DNA of 64,000 nucleotides, from NCBI RefSeq assembly GCF_000364225.2, contig NZ_AQFT02000001.1:5514001-5578000 (forward strand), written 5' to 3'. This stretch comes from Eubacterium plexicaudatum ASF492 (lineage in GTDB: Bacteria; Bacillota; Clostridia; Lachnospirales; Lachnospiraceae). The translations under genes and the position numbers were made by a program. This document shows, piece after piece, positions 47,423 through 57,146 of this stretch; position 1 is the stretch's first letter, and each line of letters starts with the position of its first letter. Under the pieces are notes generated by a model. That model ran no database searches. It saw only the letters and a program-made list of their open reading frames with translations, and had not been told where the DNA came from.

Positions 47423-47428
47423 TATAAT
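47423..47428 (+). promoter_or_regulatory. Possible -10 box of the O-antigen-ligase-like gene
   Basis: TATAAT 38 bp upstream of the start codon, without a recognisable -35 box. Low certainty. Confidence 0.35.
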
Positions 47429-47466
47429 AGCGTGGTACTTTACAATAATGAAGAAAGGAATGTATT

Positions 47467-49374
47467 ATGAATAAGAAAAAATCAACTTACTATCTGGTTC
47501 CATTGATTTTATTATTGACCATTGTGCCGCTGATTGTGCTCGTGCATAAATACAATACGAATTTGTCCCAGTTTGACTGGAGTCCGGTATTGGATGAAAA
47601 ATATGACTTTTTTATGTATCATAAGGCGATCGCGATCACTGTGATCGGAGCCGTTATGTGTGTGTTTCTTGCACTGCGTTATAAAGCGAAGCAAAAGGAG
47701 TTTAAGCTATGCTATGAATTTATTCCGATTGCCGTATACGCGGCGTTTACTCTTTTGTCAACGCTGTTTTCCCAGTATAAATATTTCAGCATTCATGGCG
47801 CCAGTGAAGTATTTGAAACGCTGTGGGTGCTGTTAAGCTATTGCGTGATGGCATTTTATGCGTACCAGTTTGTAAATACGCTGGAAGAACTGGACTGTGT
47901 GATGAAGTGGCTGACGATTGGTCTTGCGGTTATGCTGGCGATCGGGCTGGCACAGGCAGTCGGACATGACTTTTTTCTGACAGATCTGGGCAAAGAATTG
48001 ATTACAGGCGGAAAGGCCAGCCAGTATAAAATTGATCTTACGTTTGAAAAGGGAAGGGTCTTTTTAACCGCATACAATCCAAACTACGTAGCTTCTTATT
48101 TTGCGCTGATGATTCCGATCGAGATTGCGCTGTTTATCAGGCATAAAAAGTGGTATTTAAAAGCAATCTATGCGGTTATGCTGGTTGCTTCGCTGGTATG
48201 TCTGCTGGCATCCGGCAACCGAAGCGGCATCGTTGCGTTTGCAGTGACCGGCCTGCTTGTCATTGTTTTATATTTTAAAAAGATTTTGAAAGCGTGGAAA
48301 TTTGTCATTCCGGCAGCCGTTGTTGCAGCAGGTATTTTTGCGGTATTTATATCAAAAAATGATTTGATTGTAGAAAAATTCGTCAGGCTGTTTAACGCTC
48401 AGGAAGCATCGGAATATGCCATTTCCAAAATCATTACGGAAGACGACATAGAGATTATTTATCAGGGAGAAGGATTCCACATCGCCTATGATATTACGGA
48501 GGAAGGAGCGATCAACGTATCGCTGACCGATGATGCGGGTGAAAATCTGAACTACACGTTTGACGAAAACAATTATACTTATACTGTTGATGATGCGCGT
48601 TTCCCGGGATTTACCGTACAGGCGGTAAATTTAAATGAAGAAGTCGCAATGAATGTATATGCGGATAATATCAACTGGTATTTCAAAAAAGGAGACGACG
48701 GCACGTATTATTATTACAACATATACGGACGTTGGGATAAGGTCAACAATCCGCCGCGTGTGGCTGAAAAGATGCTGGAACGAATCTTTGAAGAACGTGG
48801 TACGATCTGGTCCAAAACGATACCGATGCTGAAAAACAGCATTTTATTTGGGACAGGAGCGGATACGTATACGGTAACTTATCCGCAGGACGACTATGTA
48901 AAGAAGACTTATACCGGAGCACAGACAGCATTGGATGTGAAGCCGCACTGCTTTTATCTGCAGATAGCGACGCAGAGCGGTGTTCCGGCTATGATTGCGG
49001 TTATCGTATTTTATGTGTGGTATTTTATGACATGTCTGCGTCTGTATCGGAAGGCTGCATATGAGGATGGCATGGAGGTTATCGGTGCAGGACTGATGTT
49101 TGCAACATTTACTTATATGGTAGTATCCGTATTGAATGATTCAACGGTATCCGTTGCGCCTGTTTTTTGGATTATGATGGGTCTTGGAATTGCAGTTAAT
49201 GAAATGGTTCGGAAAAAGCAGCTGCAAAAAACGGAGAGCGTCGCAGCGCACGGTGCATCGGCAGAGCAGGCAGCGGATCCGGAACATGCCGTAATCGAAC
49301 AGGCAGCGAATGTGGAACAGGCTGAAAAAAGAAAAAGCGTAAAGAAAAAAACAAAGAAAAGGGCGAAAAGATGA
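47467..49374 (+). CDS. O-antigen ligase/polymerase-like membrane protein
   Basis: 635 residues. About eleven membrane helices with the characteristic periplasmic-loop entry LTAYNPNYVASYFALMIPIE and LLASGNRSGIVAFAVTGLLV, the Asn/Arg-Ser-Gly pattern of Wzy_C/WaaL proteins. A large extracellular loop (about residues 300-475, beta-rich) is inserted before the last helices, with a conserved-looking KNSILFGTGADTYTVTYPQD. The C-terminus is an Ala/Glu/Gln repeat (EQAADPEHAVIEQAANVEQA) and a Lys-rich tail. Probably joins or polymerises envelope glycans; the substrate is unknown. Overlaps tmk by four bases. Confidence 0.8.
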   Translation: MNKKKSTYYLVPLILLLTIVPLIVLVHKYNTNLSQFDWSPVLDEKYDFFMYHKAIAITVIGAVMCVFLALRYKAKQKEFKLCYEFIPIAVYAAFTLLSTLFSQYKYFSIHGASEVFETLWVLLSYCVMAFYAYQFVNTLEELDCVMKWLTIGLAVMLAIGLAQAVGHDFFLTDLGKELITGGKASQYKIDLTFEKGRVFLTAYNPNYVASYFALMIPIEIALFIRHKKWYLKAIYAVMLVASLVCLLASGNRSGIVAFAVTGLLVIVLYFKKILKAWKFVIPAAVVAAGIFAVFISKNDLIVEKFVRLFNAQEASEYAISKIITEDDIEIIYQGEGFHIAYDITEEGAINVSLTDDAGENLNYTFDENNYTYTVDDARFPGFTVQAVNLNEEVAMNVYADNINWYFKKGDDGTYYYYNIYGRWDKVNNPPRVAEKMLERIFEERGTIWSKTIPMLKNSILFGTGADTYTVTYPQDDYVKKTYTGAQTALDVKPHCFYLQIATQSGVPAMIAVIVFYVWYFMTCLRLYRKAAYEDGMEVIGAGLMFATFTYMVVSVLNDSTVSVAPVFWIMMGLGIAVNEMVRKKQLQKTESVAAHGASAEQAADPEHAVIEQAANVEQAEKRKSVKKKTKKRAKR

Positions 49375-50000
49375 GTGCAAATCGCAAAGGAATATTTATT
49401 GCATTTGAAGGAATTGACGGAAGTGGAAAAAGTACGCAGATTCGCCTGCTTGCAGACTATCTTCGAAAAATGGAAGTTGCTTTTTATACGACAATGGAAC
49501 CGACGGATTCTCCGATCGGTTCCATGATCCATCAGATTATGACAGGAAGAATGCATGCGGATCCGAAAGTGATTGCGGCTTTGTTTACGGCGGATAGACT
49601 GGATCATCTGCTGAATGAAGTGAATGGAATCGCGCGCCGGATAGATGAAGGGACGACGGTCATTATGGACAGATATTACTTGTCGTCTTATGCCTATCAA
49701 AGCGTAGATCTGCCGCTGGAATGGCTGATTCACGCGAATGAGCCGGCCAAAGAGATTATGCGGCCGGATGTCAATATTTTTATTGACATTGAGCCGGAAC
49801 TTGCGATGGAGCGGATTTCAGGAAACAGATTTCAAAAGGAACTGTTTGAAGAACAATCGCGTCTGGAGCGGGTGCGTCGGAATTACCTGGACGTATTTGA
49901 CAGGCTGCAGGGAGAAGAGCAGGTAGTAGTGATTGATGGGAATCGCAGCCAGGAAGCGGTTGCGGAAGATATCCGCAGCACCGTGATGAAGTATCTGTAA
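49371..50000 (+). CDS. tmk: Thymidylate kinase
   Basis: 209 residues, normal size. Phosphorylates dTMP to dTDP. P-loop FEGIDGSGKSTQIRLL, substrate segment MDRYYLSSYAYQS with the DRY motif and a basic LID-like RVRRNYLDVFDRL. The start overlaps the stop of the preceding gene (ATGA), so it is translationally coupled. It may be a paralogue of the replication-associated tmk-holB copy usually found elsewhere in Bacillota; no holB is adjacent here. Confidence 0.92.
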   Translation: MSANRKGIFIAFEGIDGSGKSTQIRLLADYLRKMEVAFYTTMEPTDSPIGSMIHQIMTGRMHADPKVIAALFTADRLDHLLNEVNGIARRIDEGTTVIMDRYYLSSYAYQSVDLPLEWLIHANEPAKEIMRPDVNIFIDIEPELAMERISGNRFQKELFEEQSRLERVRRNYLDVFDRLQGEEQVVVIDGNRSQEAVAEDIRSTVMKYL

Positions 50001-50020
50001 CAGGTCAGGGAGTGTGTCAG

Positions 50021-50476
50021 ATGAAATATAGAACTACGAATGAATGGAATCATTTTGAATTTTCGGAAGCTTACGTATCTGAGATACGCAGGACAAATGA
50101 CAGTTATCAGCTTGTGCTGGATAATGTTATGATCAATCCTGAAAATTCCAAAAACCGGGATATCCGGCAAATGCGTGCAAATGAGCTGTATGTTACGATC
50201 TGTCAGGCGCAGCTCGTGCGGATTGTGCAGGAAGGATATAAGGTATACAATGCGGATGGTAAATTGATAAAACAATACGAAGATCAGGAGATTGAGCCGG
50301 AGCGTTATGGAGAAATAGTAACTACTGTCAACGATGGGGAAAGCCGTATCTATGCGTTCAATAAATCGGGACAGACTTATGAGATCATTATGGAAGCCGG
50401 TGATGAACGGACTTATGTACTGTATATTACAGGAACAGGGGATACGGAAGAATGGAATCGTTTTCTGAGTGTATAG
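50021..50476 (+). CDS. Small conserved protein of unknown function
   Basis: 151 residues from the ATG at 50021, eight bases after AGGGAG; the GTG at 50012 is less likely. Soluble and beta-rich (YQLVLDNVMINPENSKNRDI, IYAFNKSGQTYEIIMEAGDE, YVLYITGTGDTEEWNRFLSV). No motif recognised. Lies between tmk and nudC with short gaps, so probably in the same transcript. Confidence 0.65.
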   Translation: MKYRTTNEWNHFEFSEAYVSEIRRTNDSYQLVLDNVMINPENSKNRDIRQMRANELYVTICQAQLVRIVQEGYKVYNADGKLIKQYEDQEIEPERYGEIVTTVNDGESRIYAFNKSGQTYEIIMEAGDERTYVLYITGTGDTEEWNRFLSV

Positions 50477-50498
50477 CTCTGTAGATCGGGAGGACGGA

Positions 50499-51380
50499 AT
50501 GATTCAGGATATTGAGCCAAAAAGGCTCTGCAATCAATATCAGCTCCCAAAACAGAACCGTAATGATTACATAGCGGTGTTTTCGGGAAATCAAATCTTA
50601 ATAAAAGAAACGAACGGGCGTTTGGAACTGCCGAAACGGGCAGATATGGAAGCGGCAGGGTGTGCTCTGCATGCGGATACATATTTATTTTGTATTGATG
50701 ACGACAGGTACTTTTTGTGTTCGGAGGATGCGGAAGAATGGAAAACCGGGAACAAGGTGGACATTTCGAATGACAGGGCCGCGGCAGCGGATTTTCGCCG
50801 TATTTCCATGCGGCAGTTTCGTGAAGAGGCGGATCACGAGCTTTGCTTTGCGGTCTATACGGCGTATCATCTGTATCAATGGTATAAAAATAACAGATTC
50901 TGCGGCTGCTGCGGCAGCAGAACCGTTCCGGATAAAAAAGAACGTATGCTTTTCTGTGCAAAATGCGGCAATCAGATTTATCCGAGTATTGCGCCGGCGG
51001 TCATTGCAGCGGTGACAAACGGAGATTCCATATTGCTGACCAAGTATGCAAACCGGGAATACAAGCGATATGCACTGATTGCCGGCTTTACGGAAATCGG
51101 TGAGACGGCGGAAGATACGGTACGGCGTGAAGTGATGGAAGAGACAGGAATCCGTGTTAAAAATATTCGCTATTATAAGTCTCAGCCATGGGGAATTGAC
51201 GGGAATCTGCTGTTAGGGTACTTTGCCGAATTAGATGGAAGTGACCGGATTTCCATAGATGAAAACGAACTGTCATGTGCGGAGTGGGTACGGCGTGATC
51301 AGCTGAAAGATATGGACGACTCCTTCAGTCTGACAAGAGAAATGATGCGTGTTTTTTATGAAAAATACGATTCTGTGTAG
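50499..51380 (+). CDS. nudC: NADH pyrophosphatase (NudC-type Nudix hydrolase)
   Basis: 293 residues from the ATG at 50499 behind GGAGGACGG. The domain order is an N-terminal beta domain, a zinc ribbon (CGCCG and CAKCG, about residues 140-165) and a Nudix box GFTEIGETAEDTVRREVMEE followed by TG, matching GX5EX7REUXEEXGU. The C-terminal SQPWGIDGNLLLGYFAEL is the SQPWPFPxS-like NudC signature in modified form (SQPWGIDGN). Hydrolyses NAD(H) or deNADs RNA. Substrate preference may be shifted by that change. Confidence 0.87.
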   Translation: MIQDIEPKRLCNQYQLPKQNRNDYIAVFSGNQILIKETNGRLELPKRADMEAAGCALHADTYLFCIDDDRYFLCSEDAEEWKTGNKVDISNDRAAAADFRRISMRQFREEADHELCFAVYTAYHLYQWYKNNRFCGCCGSRTVPDKKERMLFCAKCGNQIYPSIAPAVIAAVTNGDSILLTKYANREYKRYALIAGFTEIGETAEDTVRREVMEETGIRVKNIRYYKSQPWGIDGNLLLGYFAELDGSDRISIDENELSCAEWVRRDQLKDMDDSFSLTREMMRVFYEKYDSV

Positions 51381-51470
51381 CAATTTCGTTAAAAGTATTG
51401 TATGATAAGAACAGGTTTATGGATTTGCATTTTGTATGATCAGGATAAATAATAAAACGGAGGTATAATT

Positions 51471-51713
51471 ATGGTGAATCCGGCTATGATTTTTAAGATA
51501 AAAAGTATGTGGGACGAGTTTACACGGAATCATCCGAAGCTGCCGCGTTTTTTTCAGGCGGCAGTCAGCCATCCTTTGGAAGAAGGAACGGTGATTGAAA
51601 TGACGATTCAGCGGCCAAATGGAGATACACTTACCTCAAATGTCAAGCTGACGGCTTCGGATCTGGACTTGTTGGATCAGCTTAAAGAAATGGGAACAGC
51701 AAATATGTCATGA
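51471..51713 (+). CDS. Small conserved protein of unknown function
   Basis: 80 residues, with ACGGAGG before the ATG. Contains WDEFTRNHPKLPRFFQAAVS and a beta-rich second half (GTVIEMTIQRPNGDTLTSNV). No membrane segment or known motif. Stand-alone small gene typical of Lachnospiraceae chromosomes. Confidence 0.65.
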   Translation: MVNPAMIFKIKSMWDEFTRNHPKLPRFFQAAVSHPLEEGTVIEMTIQRPNGDTLTSNVKLTASDLDLLDQLKEMGTANMS

Positions 51714-51779
51714 GAGACATGAAAAATACAGATGATAAGGAAACTGTTCCAAGTATCCGACATACTGTATAGATAGAGA

Positions 51780-52190
51780 ATGCAGGCGGTAGGAATGATG
51801 ATGGAAAAAACAGCACAATTTAATGTGGAATCAGTAGAAAGCCTGATTGAACGGTTTCGCGACAACGGACTGGAAACGATTAATCTGGGACTGCTTTGTT
51901 TCCGGTTTGCTCCGGCACTAAAGGAAATGAATCTGATATCCGTACTGACAAAGATTTCGAAAATGCTTCGGACAAAAAAGGTATCACAGGTAGAGGACAG
52001 TCATATTACAGGCTGGTACTTTAATTTTTATGCCGGATTTATTCAGTATCTGGTAAATCGAAATATTAAGTTTGAATTATATTATTCCAAAAAAGGAAGA
52101 AGCTGGAGAGAAAGGCTGGATTTGGCGCTGCTGTGCAGACAACTGGGAAATTATCGCAGAGCGTATGAGAAAAAGCTGAAATCGGCCTGA
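51780..52190 (+). CDS. Hypothetical protein
   Basis: 136 residues, helical (VESVESLIERFRDNGLETIN, PALKEMNLISVLTKISKMLR) with a basic C-terminus (RRAYEKKLKSA). Start uncertain: the ATG at 51780 lacks a ribosome site, and in-frame ATGs at 51795-51801 lie closer to AGG-containing sequence. Unknown family; coding nature is supported by length and codon pattern only. Confidence 0.5.
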   Translation: MQAVGMMMEKTAQFNVESVESLIERFRDNGLETINLGLLCFRFAPALKEMNLISVLTKISKMLRTKKVSQVEDSHITGWYFNFYAGFIQYLVNRNIKFELYYSKKGRSWRERLDLALLCRQLGNYRRAYEKKLKSA

Positions 52191-52222
52191 AAGAACGTTT
52201 TTGTGTTAACTAAAAATTTCCA

Positions 52223-52251
52223 GTATAAAAGAAGCCTCCCGGACCATACTA
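52223..52251 (+). promoter_or_regulatory. Candidate forespore (SigG-type) promoter
   Basis: GTATA (52223-52227) and CATACTA (52245-52251) are 17 bp apart, matching the SigG-type -35 GHATR and -10 CATWHTA elements of spore-formers. No SigA pair is seen here. The gene it drives is small and spore-coat/SASP-like. Confidence 0.55.
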
Positions 52252-52257
52252 TGAGTA

Positions 52258-52278
52258 CAATGTTTGAACAAAACATTG
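52258..52278 (+). other. 5' leader stem-loop
   Basis: CAATGTTT and AAACATTG pair perfectly around GAACA near the predicted 5' end of the transcript. Such 5' hairpins often stabilise long-lived mRNAs. Confidence 0.5.
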
Positions 52279-52311
52279 CAACGATAGATATCAAATAGGA
52301 GGCTATGAAAA

Positions 52312-52524
52312 ATGGCAAAGAACAAGACATCGAATGCATCAAATTCAACAAATGCAAACAACGCAAATCGTGCATCAAATGCGAGCAATGCATCCAATGC
52401 AAATAATGCATCCAATGCAAGCAACAGCTCAAACAGAGCTGCCAACGCCAGCAATGCTCAGAATGCTAAAAACCAGGCTTCTAACAAAGCTGACAGCAAA
52501 TTTTCAGACTGCCACACAAAATAA
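52312..52524 (+). CDS. Asn/Ala/Ser-repeat small protein, possible sporulation protein
   Basis: 70 residues made almost wholly of N, A and S in an irregular NAS/NAN repeat (TSNASNSTNANNANRASNAS), ending in SDCHTK. AGGAGG lies upstream. The composition recalls gamma-type small acid-soluble spore proteins, which are Asn/Gln-rich storage proteins, but sequence identity to any SASP is not evident. The candidate SigG promoter, stem-loop leader and strong terminator make a complete, independently expressed unit. Forespore amino-acid reserve is an inference. Confidence 0.65.
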   Translation: MAKNKTSNASNSTNANNANRASNASNASNANNASNASNSSNRAANASNAQNAKNQASNKADSKFSDCHTK

Positions 52525-52564
52525 CAATGGCAATCGCTCATCAATTGAATAGACTATACTAACA

Positions 52565-52614
52565 AAACAGCTCTGTACAAAAGAAGCAGCAGTTTCTTTT
52601 GCACAGGGCTGTTT
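52565..52614 (+). terminator. Rho-independent terminator
   Basis: AAACAGCTCTGTACAAAAGAA pairs with its near-complement ending GGGCTGTTT over about 20 bp with a seven-base loop. The weak T tract is offset by the long stem. It lies directly before the rhodanese ribosome site. Confidence 0.8.
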
Positions 52615-52630
52615 GTATAGGAGGATAACT

Positions 52631-52945
52631 ATGGATTTTGAATTGATTAAATGTAAGGATGCGCCGTCGTATCTGGAACGCAGGGATACATTTTTTGTGG
52701 ACTTAAGAGATCCGGAACAGTATATGGAATATCATCTGCCGGGTGCAAGAAACTTTCCTTATGAATATATGGAGGAGTGGGAACACAGACTGCCAAAAAC
52801 AGGAAAGATTATTTTTTACTGTGAACATGGCAATCTGAGCCTGATGGCGGCGAAGCGTCTGAGCAGGCGTGGATATCGTGTAGGCGCGTTAATCGGAGGC
52901 GTGGAATGTTTTTTATCACAAAATGCACATATGTATAAAATTTGA
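52631..52945 (+). CDS. Rhodanese-domain protein
   Basis: 104 residues, a single rhodanese domain. FFVDLRDPEQYMEYHLPGAR is the entry motif and FYCEHGNLSLMAAKRL holds the active-site Cys in a six-residue loop (CEHGNLS), the size of sulphurtransferases. I chose the ATG at 52631 behind AGGAGG. Likely a cytosolic persulphide carrier. No sulphur-relay partner is adjacent. Confidence 0.85.
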   Translation: MDFELIKCKDAPSYLERRDTFFVDLRDPEQYMEYHLPGARNFPYEYMEEWEHRLPKTGKIIFYCEHGNLSLMAAKRLSRRGYRVGALIGGVECFLSQNAHMYKI

Positions 52946-53020
52946 TTGACACCGTAAATCAGACAAGATAATATAAACTAAGAAAAGCTGTAACTAAGAC
53001 AACAAAACGATGGAGAAAAT

Positions 53021-54169
53021 ATGCAGACATTTGAATTAATCGCACCATGCCATTTTGGACTGGAAGCGGTATTAAAAAAAGAAATTTATGATCTTGGATA
53101 TGATATTACAAAAGTTGAGGACGGAAAAGTCACATTTACAGGAGATGCACAGGCAATCTGCCGTGCGAATATGTTTTTGCGCACGGCGGAACGGGTGCTG
53201 TTAAAGGCAGGGAGTTTTCATGCCGTTACGTATGATGAGCTGTTTGAAGGAATTCGTGCATTGCCATGGGAAATCTATCTGCCGAAAGACGCGAAATTCT
53301 GGGTTACAAAGGCATCTTCGATCCGAAGCAAACTGTTCAGCCCGTCAGATATTCAGCGCATTGTAAAAAAAGCGGTTGTTGAAAAAATGAAAGAATATTA
53401 TGATATCGAGTGGTTTGCAGAAACAGGGGCGGAATATCCGATTCGGATTTTTCTGCTCAAGGATGAAGTGACCGTTGCGATTGATACGACGGGAGATTCG
53501 CTGCATAAGCGTGGATACCGTACAATGAGTGGTGCGGCGCCGATTTCGGAGACGCTGGCAGCTGCGTTGATCATGCTGACGCCATGGCATGCAGATCGTA
53601 TCCTGGTCGATCCGTTCTGCGGCAGCGGTACATTTCCAATTGAAGCCGCAATGATGGCAGCGAATCTGGCTCCGGGGATGAACCGGGATTTTACGGCGCA
53701 GGAATGGGTAAATCTGATTCCCAAAAAGACATGGTATGAGACGACGGAGGAAGCGCAGGATCTGGCTGATCCGCATGTGGAAGCAGATATTCAGGGATAT
53801 GATATTGACGGCGATGTGATTCGCGTAGCGCGTGAAAATGCAAAGCGTGCGGGTGTCGATCACCTGATACATTTTCAAAAAAGAAGTATACGGGAACTTC
53901 GCCATCCGAAAAAGTATGGTTTTGTAATTATGAATCCGCCGTACGGAGAGCGTATGGAGGATAAACGGGATTTGCCGAAGCTGTATGAACAGATTGGGGA
54001 AGCGTATCGAAATCTGGATGCATGGTCATTGTACATAATAACCGGATATGAAGATACGGAACGCTATGTCGGACGAAATGCAGACAAAAAGCGAAAGATT
54101 TATAATGGTATGCTAAAGACGAATTTTTATCAGTTTATGGGACCGAAACCGCCAAAAAGGAAAAAGTAA
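53021..54169 (+). CDS. THUMP-domain 23S rRNA (guanine-N2) methyltransferase, RlmL/YpsC-like
   Basis: 382 residues, the size of single-domain Bacillota RlmL homologues. Residues about 1-160 are the ferredoxin-like and THUMP RNA-binding part; residues 160-375 are the SAM-dependent methyltransferase with ILVDPFCGSGTFPIEAAMMA and the NPPYGERM catalytic motif. YRTMSGAAPISETLAAALI is the family linker. The predicted target is G2445 of 23S rRNA, by homology. Stands alone with its own leader. Confidence 0.9.
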   Translation: MQTFELIAPCHFGLEAVLKKEIYDLGYDITKVEDGKVTFTGDAQAICRANMFLRTAERVLLKAGSFHAVTYDELFEGIRALPWEIYLPKDAKFWVTKASSIRSKLFSPSDIQRIVKKAVVEKMKEYYDIEWFAETGAEYPIRIFLLKDEVTVAIDTTGDSLHKRGYRTMSGAAPISETLAAALIMLTPWHADRILVDPFCGSGTFPIEAAMMAANLAPGMNRDFTAQEWVNLIPKKTWYETTEEAQDLADPHVEADIQGYDIDGDVIRVARENAKRAGVDHLIHFQKRSIRELRHPKKYGFVIMNPPYGERMEDKRDLPKLYEQIGEAYRNLDAWSLYIITGYEDTERYVGRNADKKRKIYNGMLKTNFYQFMGPKPPKRKK

Positions 54170-54171
54170 GT

Positions 54172-55910
54172 ATGCATGAATGGAAAAGATATGTCTGGTT
54201 TGCAGTCATACTTGGAATATTAATGCTGTTTAAATTCGAATTCATCGGGCAGAATCTGGCACATACGGAAAAGGTACAGGGAGCAAATCTGCGAAAAGAA
54301 GAGTGGGATCCTATCATTGCCGAAGAAGTCAATCAGATGTATCTGGCTGTGCATATTGACGGAAGAAAATTTACGAATCTGGACGATGGTATTTATCTGG
54401 ATGACGCACGCAGAATGATGCTCCCGATTGAAATACTGCGGGACGGATTTGACTGCGGCGCGCATCTGTATGATCAGCAGCTTCTAATTATAGAAAAAGA
54501 GAAGATGTGCTGGAATTTGAACCAAACAAAAATTATTATATCAGGAATAAAGAAAAAATAAAAAAAAGTCCCGCTATGATCCGTAAAAATGACAGATTTT
54601 ATCTGCCGTTGGAACTGCTGATGGATGAGTTTGGTTACGTCAGCCAATGGGATATGGAAGAAAATATGGTGGTTGTCCAAAGCATGATGCCGGATGATGG
54701 AGTACATCTGCCATACCGGTATGATTTAAGGGACAACGGGAGGGCGCCGAAAATTCGTGATCAGGGACCGTACGGAACATGCTGGGCTTTTGCGTCTTTG
54801 ACAGCGCTGGAATCTGCGCTGCTGCCGGAGACGGAGATGCAGCTGTCGGTAGATCATATGAATCACAATCACAGCTTTACGAGTTCTTTGAAAGACGGCG
54901 GACAGTATACAATGGCGATGGCTTATCTGGCTGCCTGGCAGGGGCCAGTACTGGAAAAAGATGATCCTTATGGCGATGGCAGGACAGATTCTTCCCTGAC
55001 AGCGGTAAAGCATGTACAGGATATGCATATTATAGATGCAAAAAACTTAGACGGGATTAAAAAAGCAGTGTTTCAGTATGGTGGTGTAGAAAGCTGTATT
55101 TATACAACATTACAGAATGCGGATGGAGATTCTCCTTATTATAACAGGGAAAAATATGCCTATTGTTATAAAGGAGAGGAAAAACCAAATCATGATGTTG
55201 TAATTATCGGATGGGATGACAGTTTTCCGCGGGAATATTTTAAAACGGATGTTGCGGATGACGGTGCATTGATCTGCCAGAACAGCTGGGGTTCCGATTT
55301 TGGAGATGACGGTGTATTTTATGTATCTTATTATGATACGAATATAGGAACGCATAATCTCGTTTTTACCGGGGTGGAAGATGCGGATAATTATGACAAG
55401 CTGTATCAGTCCGATTTATGCGGCTGGGTAGGACAGATGGGTTATAATAAGGAAAGTATTTATGGAGCCAATGTCTTTATGGCGGAGGAAGAAGAGGATA
55501 TAGCGGCGGCGGGATTTTATACGACCGGCAAAAATACGAGCTATCAGGTGTATATTGTTCCGGAGTTTGCGGACATTTCTTCTATGGACAGTCGGATTCT
55601 TGTAGCAGAGGGCAGGCTGTCCAATGCAGGATACCATACGATTCGCTTTGACCAGTCTATCCGGGTGGCGAAAAACAGAAAATTTGCGGTAGTCGTCTGG
55701 CTGTCTACGCCGAATGAGGTTCGCCCGATGGCGATCGAATATGCAGCAGACGAACTGACACAGGAAGTAAATCTGGAAGATGGCGAAGGATATGTCAGTG
55801 CGCAGGGGAAAATATGGTCGGATGTAAAAGAAAGTTCGGATTGCAACCTGTGCATTAAAGCGTATGCAAGGCGTCCGTGGCAGCAAACGGATTCGCTGCC
55901 GGACGCTTAA
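54172..55910 (+). CDS. Membrane-anchored papain-family (C1) cysteine protease, one apparent frameshift
   Basis: About 579 residues after adding one A near 54503 (reading EKDVLEFEPNKNYY). An uncleaved N-terminal membrane helix (about residues 6-24) is followed by a copper-amine-oxidase-like N-terminal domain. The C1 peptidase has YGTCWAFASLTALES with the catalytic Cys, PNHDVVIIGWDDSF with the His and QNSWGSDFGDDGVFYVSYYD with the Asn. The last 150 residues form a beta-sandwich (lectin-like) domain. An extracellular surface protease. Begins two bases after the rRNA methyltransferase gene. Confidence 0.87.
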
Positions 55911-55946
55911 GACACGCTCTAGAAGAGACAGAGGAGGAAAACGGTT

Positions 55947-57109
55947 ATGGAAAAGAGACTGGCACGTTTTACGGCGTTTTTTACGTGTGCGTTTTCTCTT
56001 TTTGCATGTGTGGCGGTTTTTTTTCTGCCGGCGTTGGAACAGCGCATTGAAGCATTCAGCGCCAGCATCCGCAGAGATCAGCTGGCACGGGAAGAACGAT
56101 ACGCATTATTGGAAAAATGTCCGGTCTGGAAATTATGGACTATAATACGCAGCAGGTACAAAGACAGGCTCAGAAGGCGGAAAAGGAAGAAAAAGAAGTG
56201 ACGGAAGAAGGGGGAGAACCGCAGCCGCAGGAAGATGTGATTGTCATTACCCATCAGATGCAGCTGGAACTGCCGAAAGGTGCGGATAAATCAAATGTAA
56301 AAGTAATTGAAAATCTCATTTCCCGTCGGATTGATATCCGCATACCGGGAGCCGACGAAAATTATATTTATGATTATATGGTGCTTGGTGAAAGCGGAGA
56401 TATGGAAAGTCTGGATTATTCCAGTGAAGGAGGCAGCGGTACGGTTGCGCTGACGATGGACAAAGCCGTGGAAGCGGATTACAGTTTTGATGAGGAATAT
56501 TTATATCTGGATTTCTTTTCTCCGCGGGAACTGCATGATCGCATTGTCGTCGTAGATGCGGGGCATGGAGGCGGTGCGCCGGGAGCGGTAGCCGGTACGC
56601 ATTATGAAAAAAATATTACACTTGGGATTGTGCAGTATCTGAAAGCATATTTTGACGAAGCGGATGATGCGAGTATCGGCGTTTATTATACAAGGCTGGA
56701 TGACTCAAATCCGTCGCTCTCCGAGCGGGTAGGGCTGGCAAACGATCTGCAGGCGGATTTGTTTTTAAGCGTGCATATTAATTCGTTAAAAGGCAACACC
56801 GGGGTGGAAGGCGTTGAGGTTATGTACAACGAGCTGGCGCCGGATACGGCATTTGATACGCAGGATTTTGCGCAGATATGTCTGGACGAAGAGGTGGCTG
56901 CGTTAGGAGCGAAAAAAAGAAGCATTATCAATGGAAATAAAATCTATATCATAAGACACTCCGCTGCGCCAGTGGCGCTTGTTGAGGTTGGATTTATGAA
57001 TAATCCGAATGAGCTGGCAAGGCTGGTTGATCCGGGATACCAGCAAAAAGCAGCAAAAGGGCTTTATCAGGCGCTGCTGAAATCGTTAGATCGGCTGGAT
57101 GAATCATAG
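55947..57109 (+). CDS. N-acetylmuramoyl-L-alanine amidase (Amidase_3), one apparent frameshift
   Basis: About 388 residues after adding one A to the A5 run at 56113-56117 (LLEKMSGLEIMDYNTQQ). An N-terminal membrane helix (residues 7-30) and a Glu/Lys coiled region are followed by an AMIN-like beta domain and the catalytic domain: VVVDAGHGGGAPGAVAG (zinc His), HYEKNITLGI (zinc Glu), LFLSVHINS (zinc His) and VALVEVGFMNNPNE (catalytic Glu). Cleaves the peptide stem from murein; the CwlD/LytC class often acts in sporulation or division. GGAGG precedes the ATG. Confidence 0.88.
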
Positions 57110-57146
57110 TTTTAAAATGAAAGTACATGTGACAGGAGGAAGAAAA

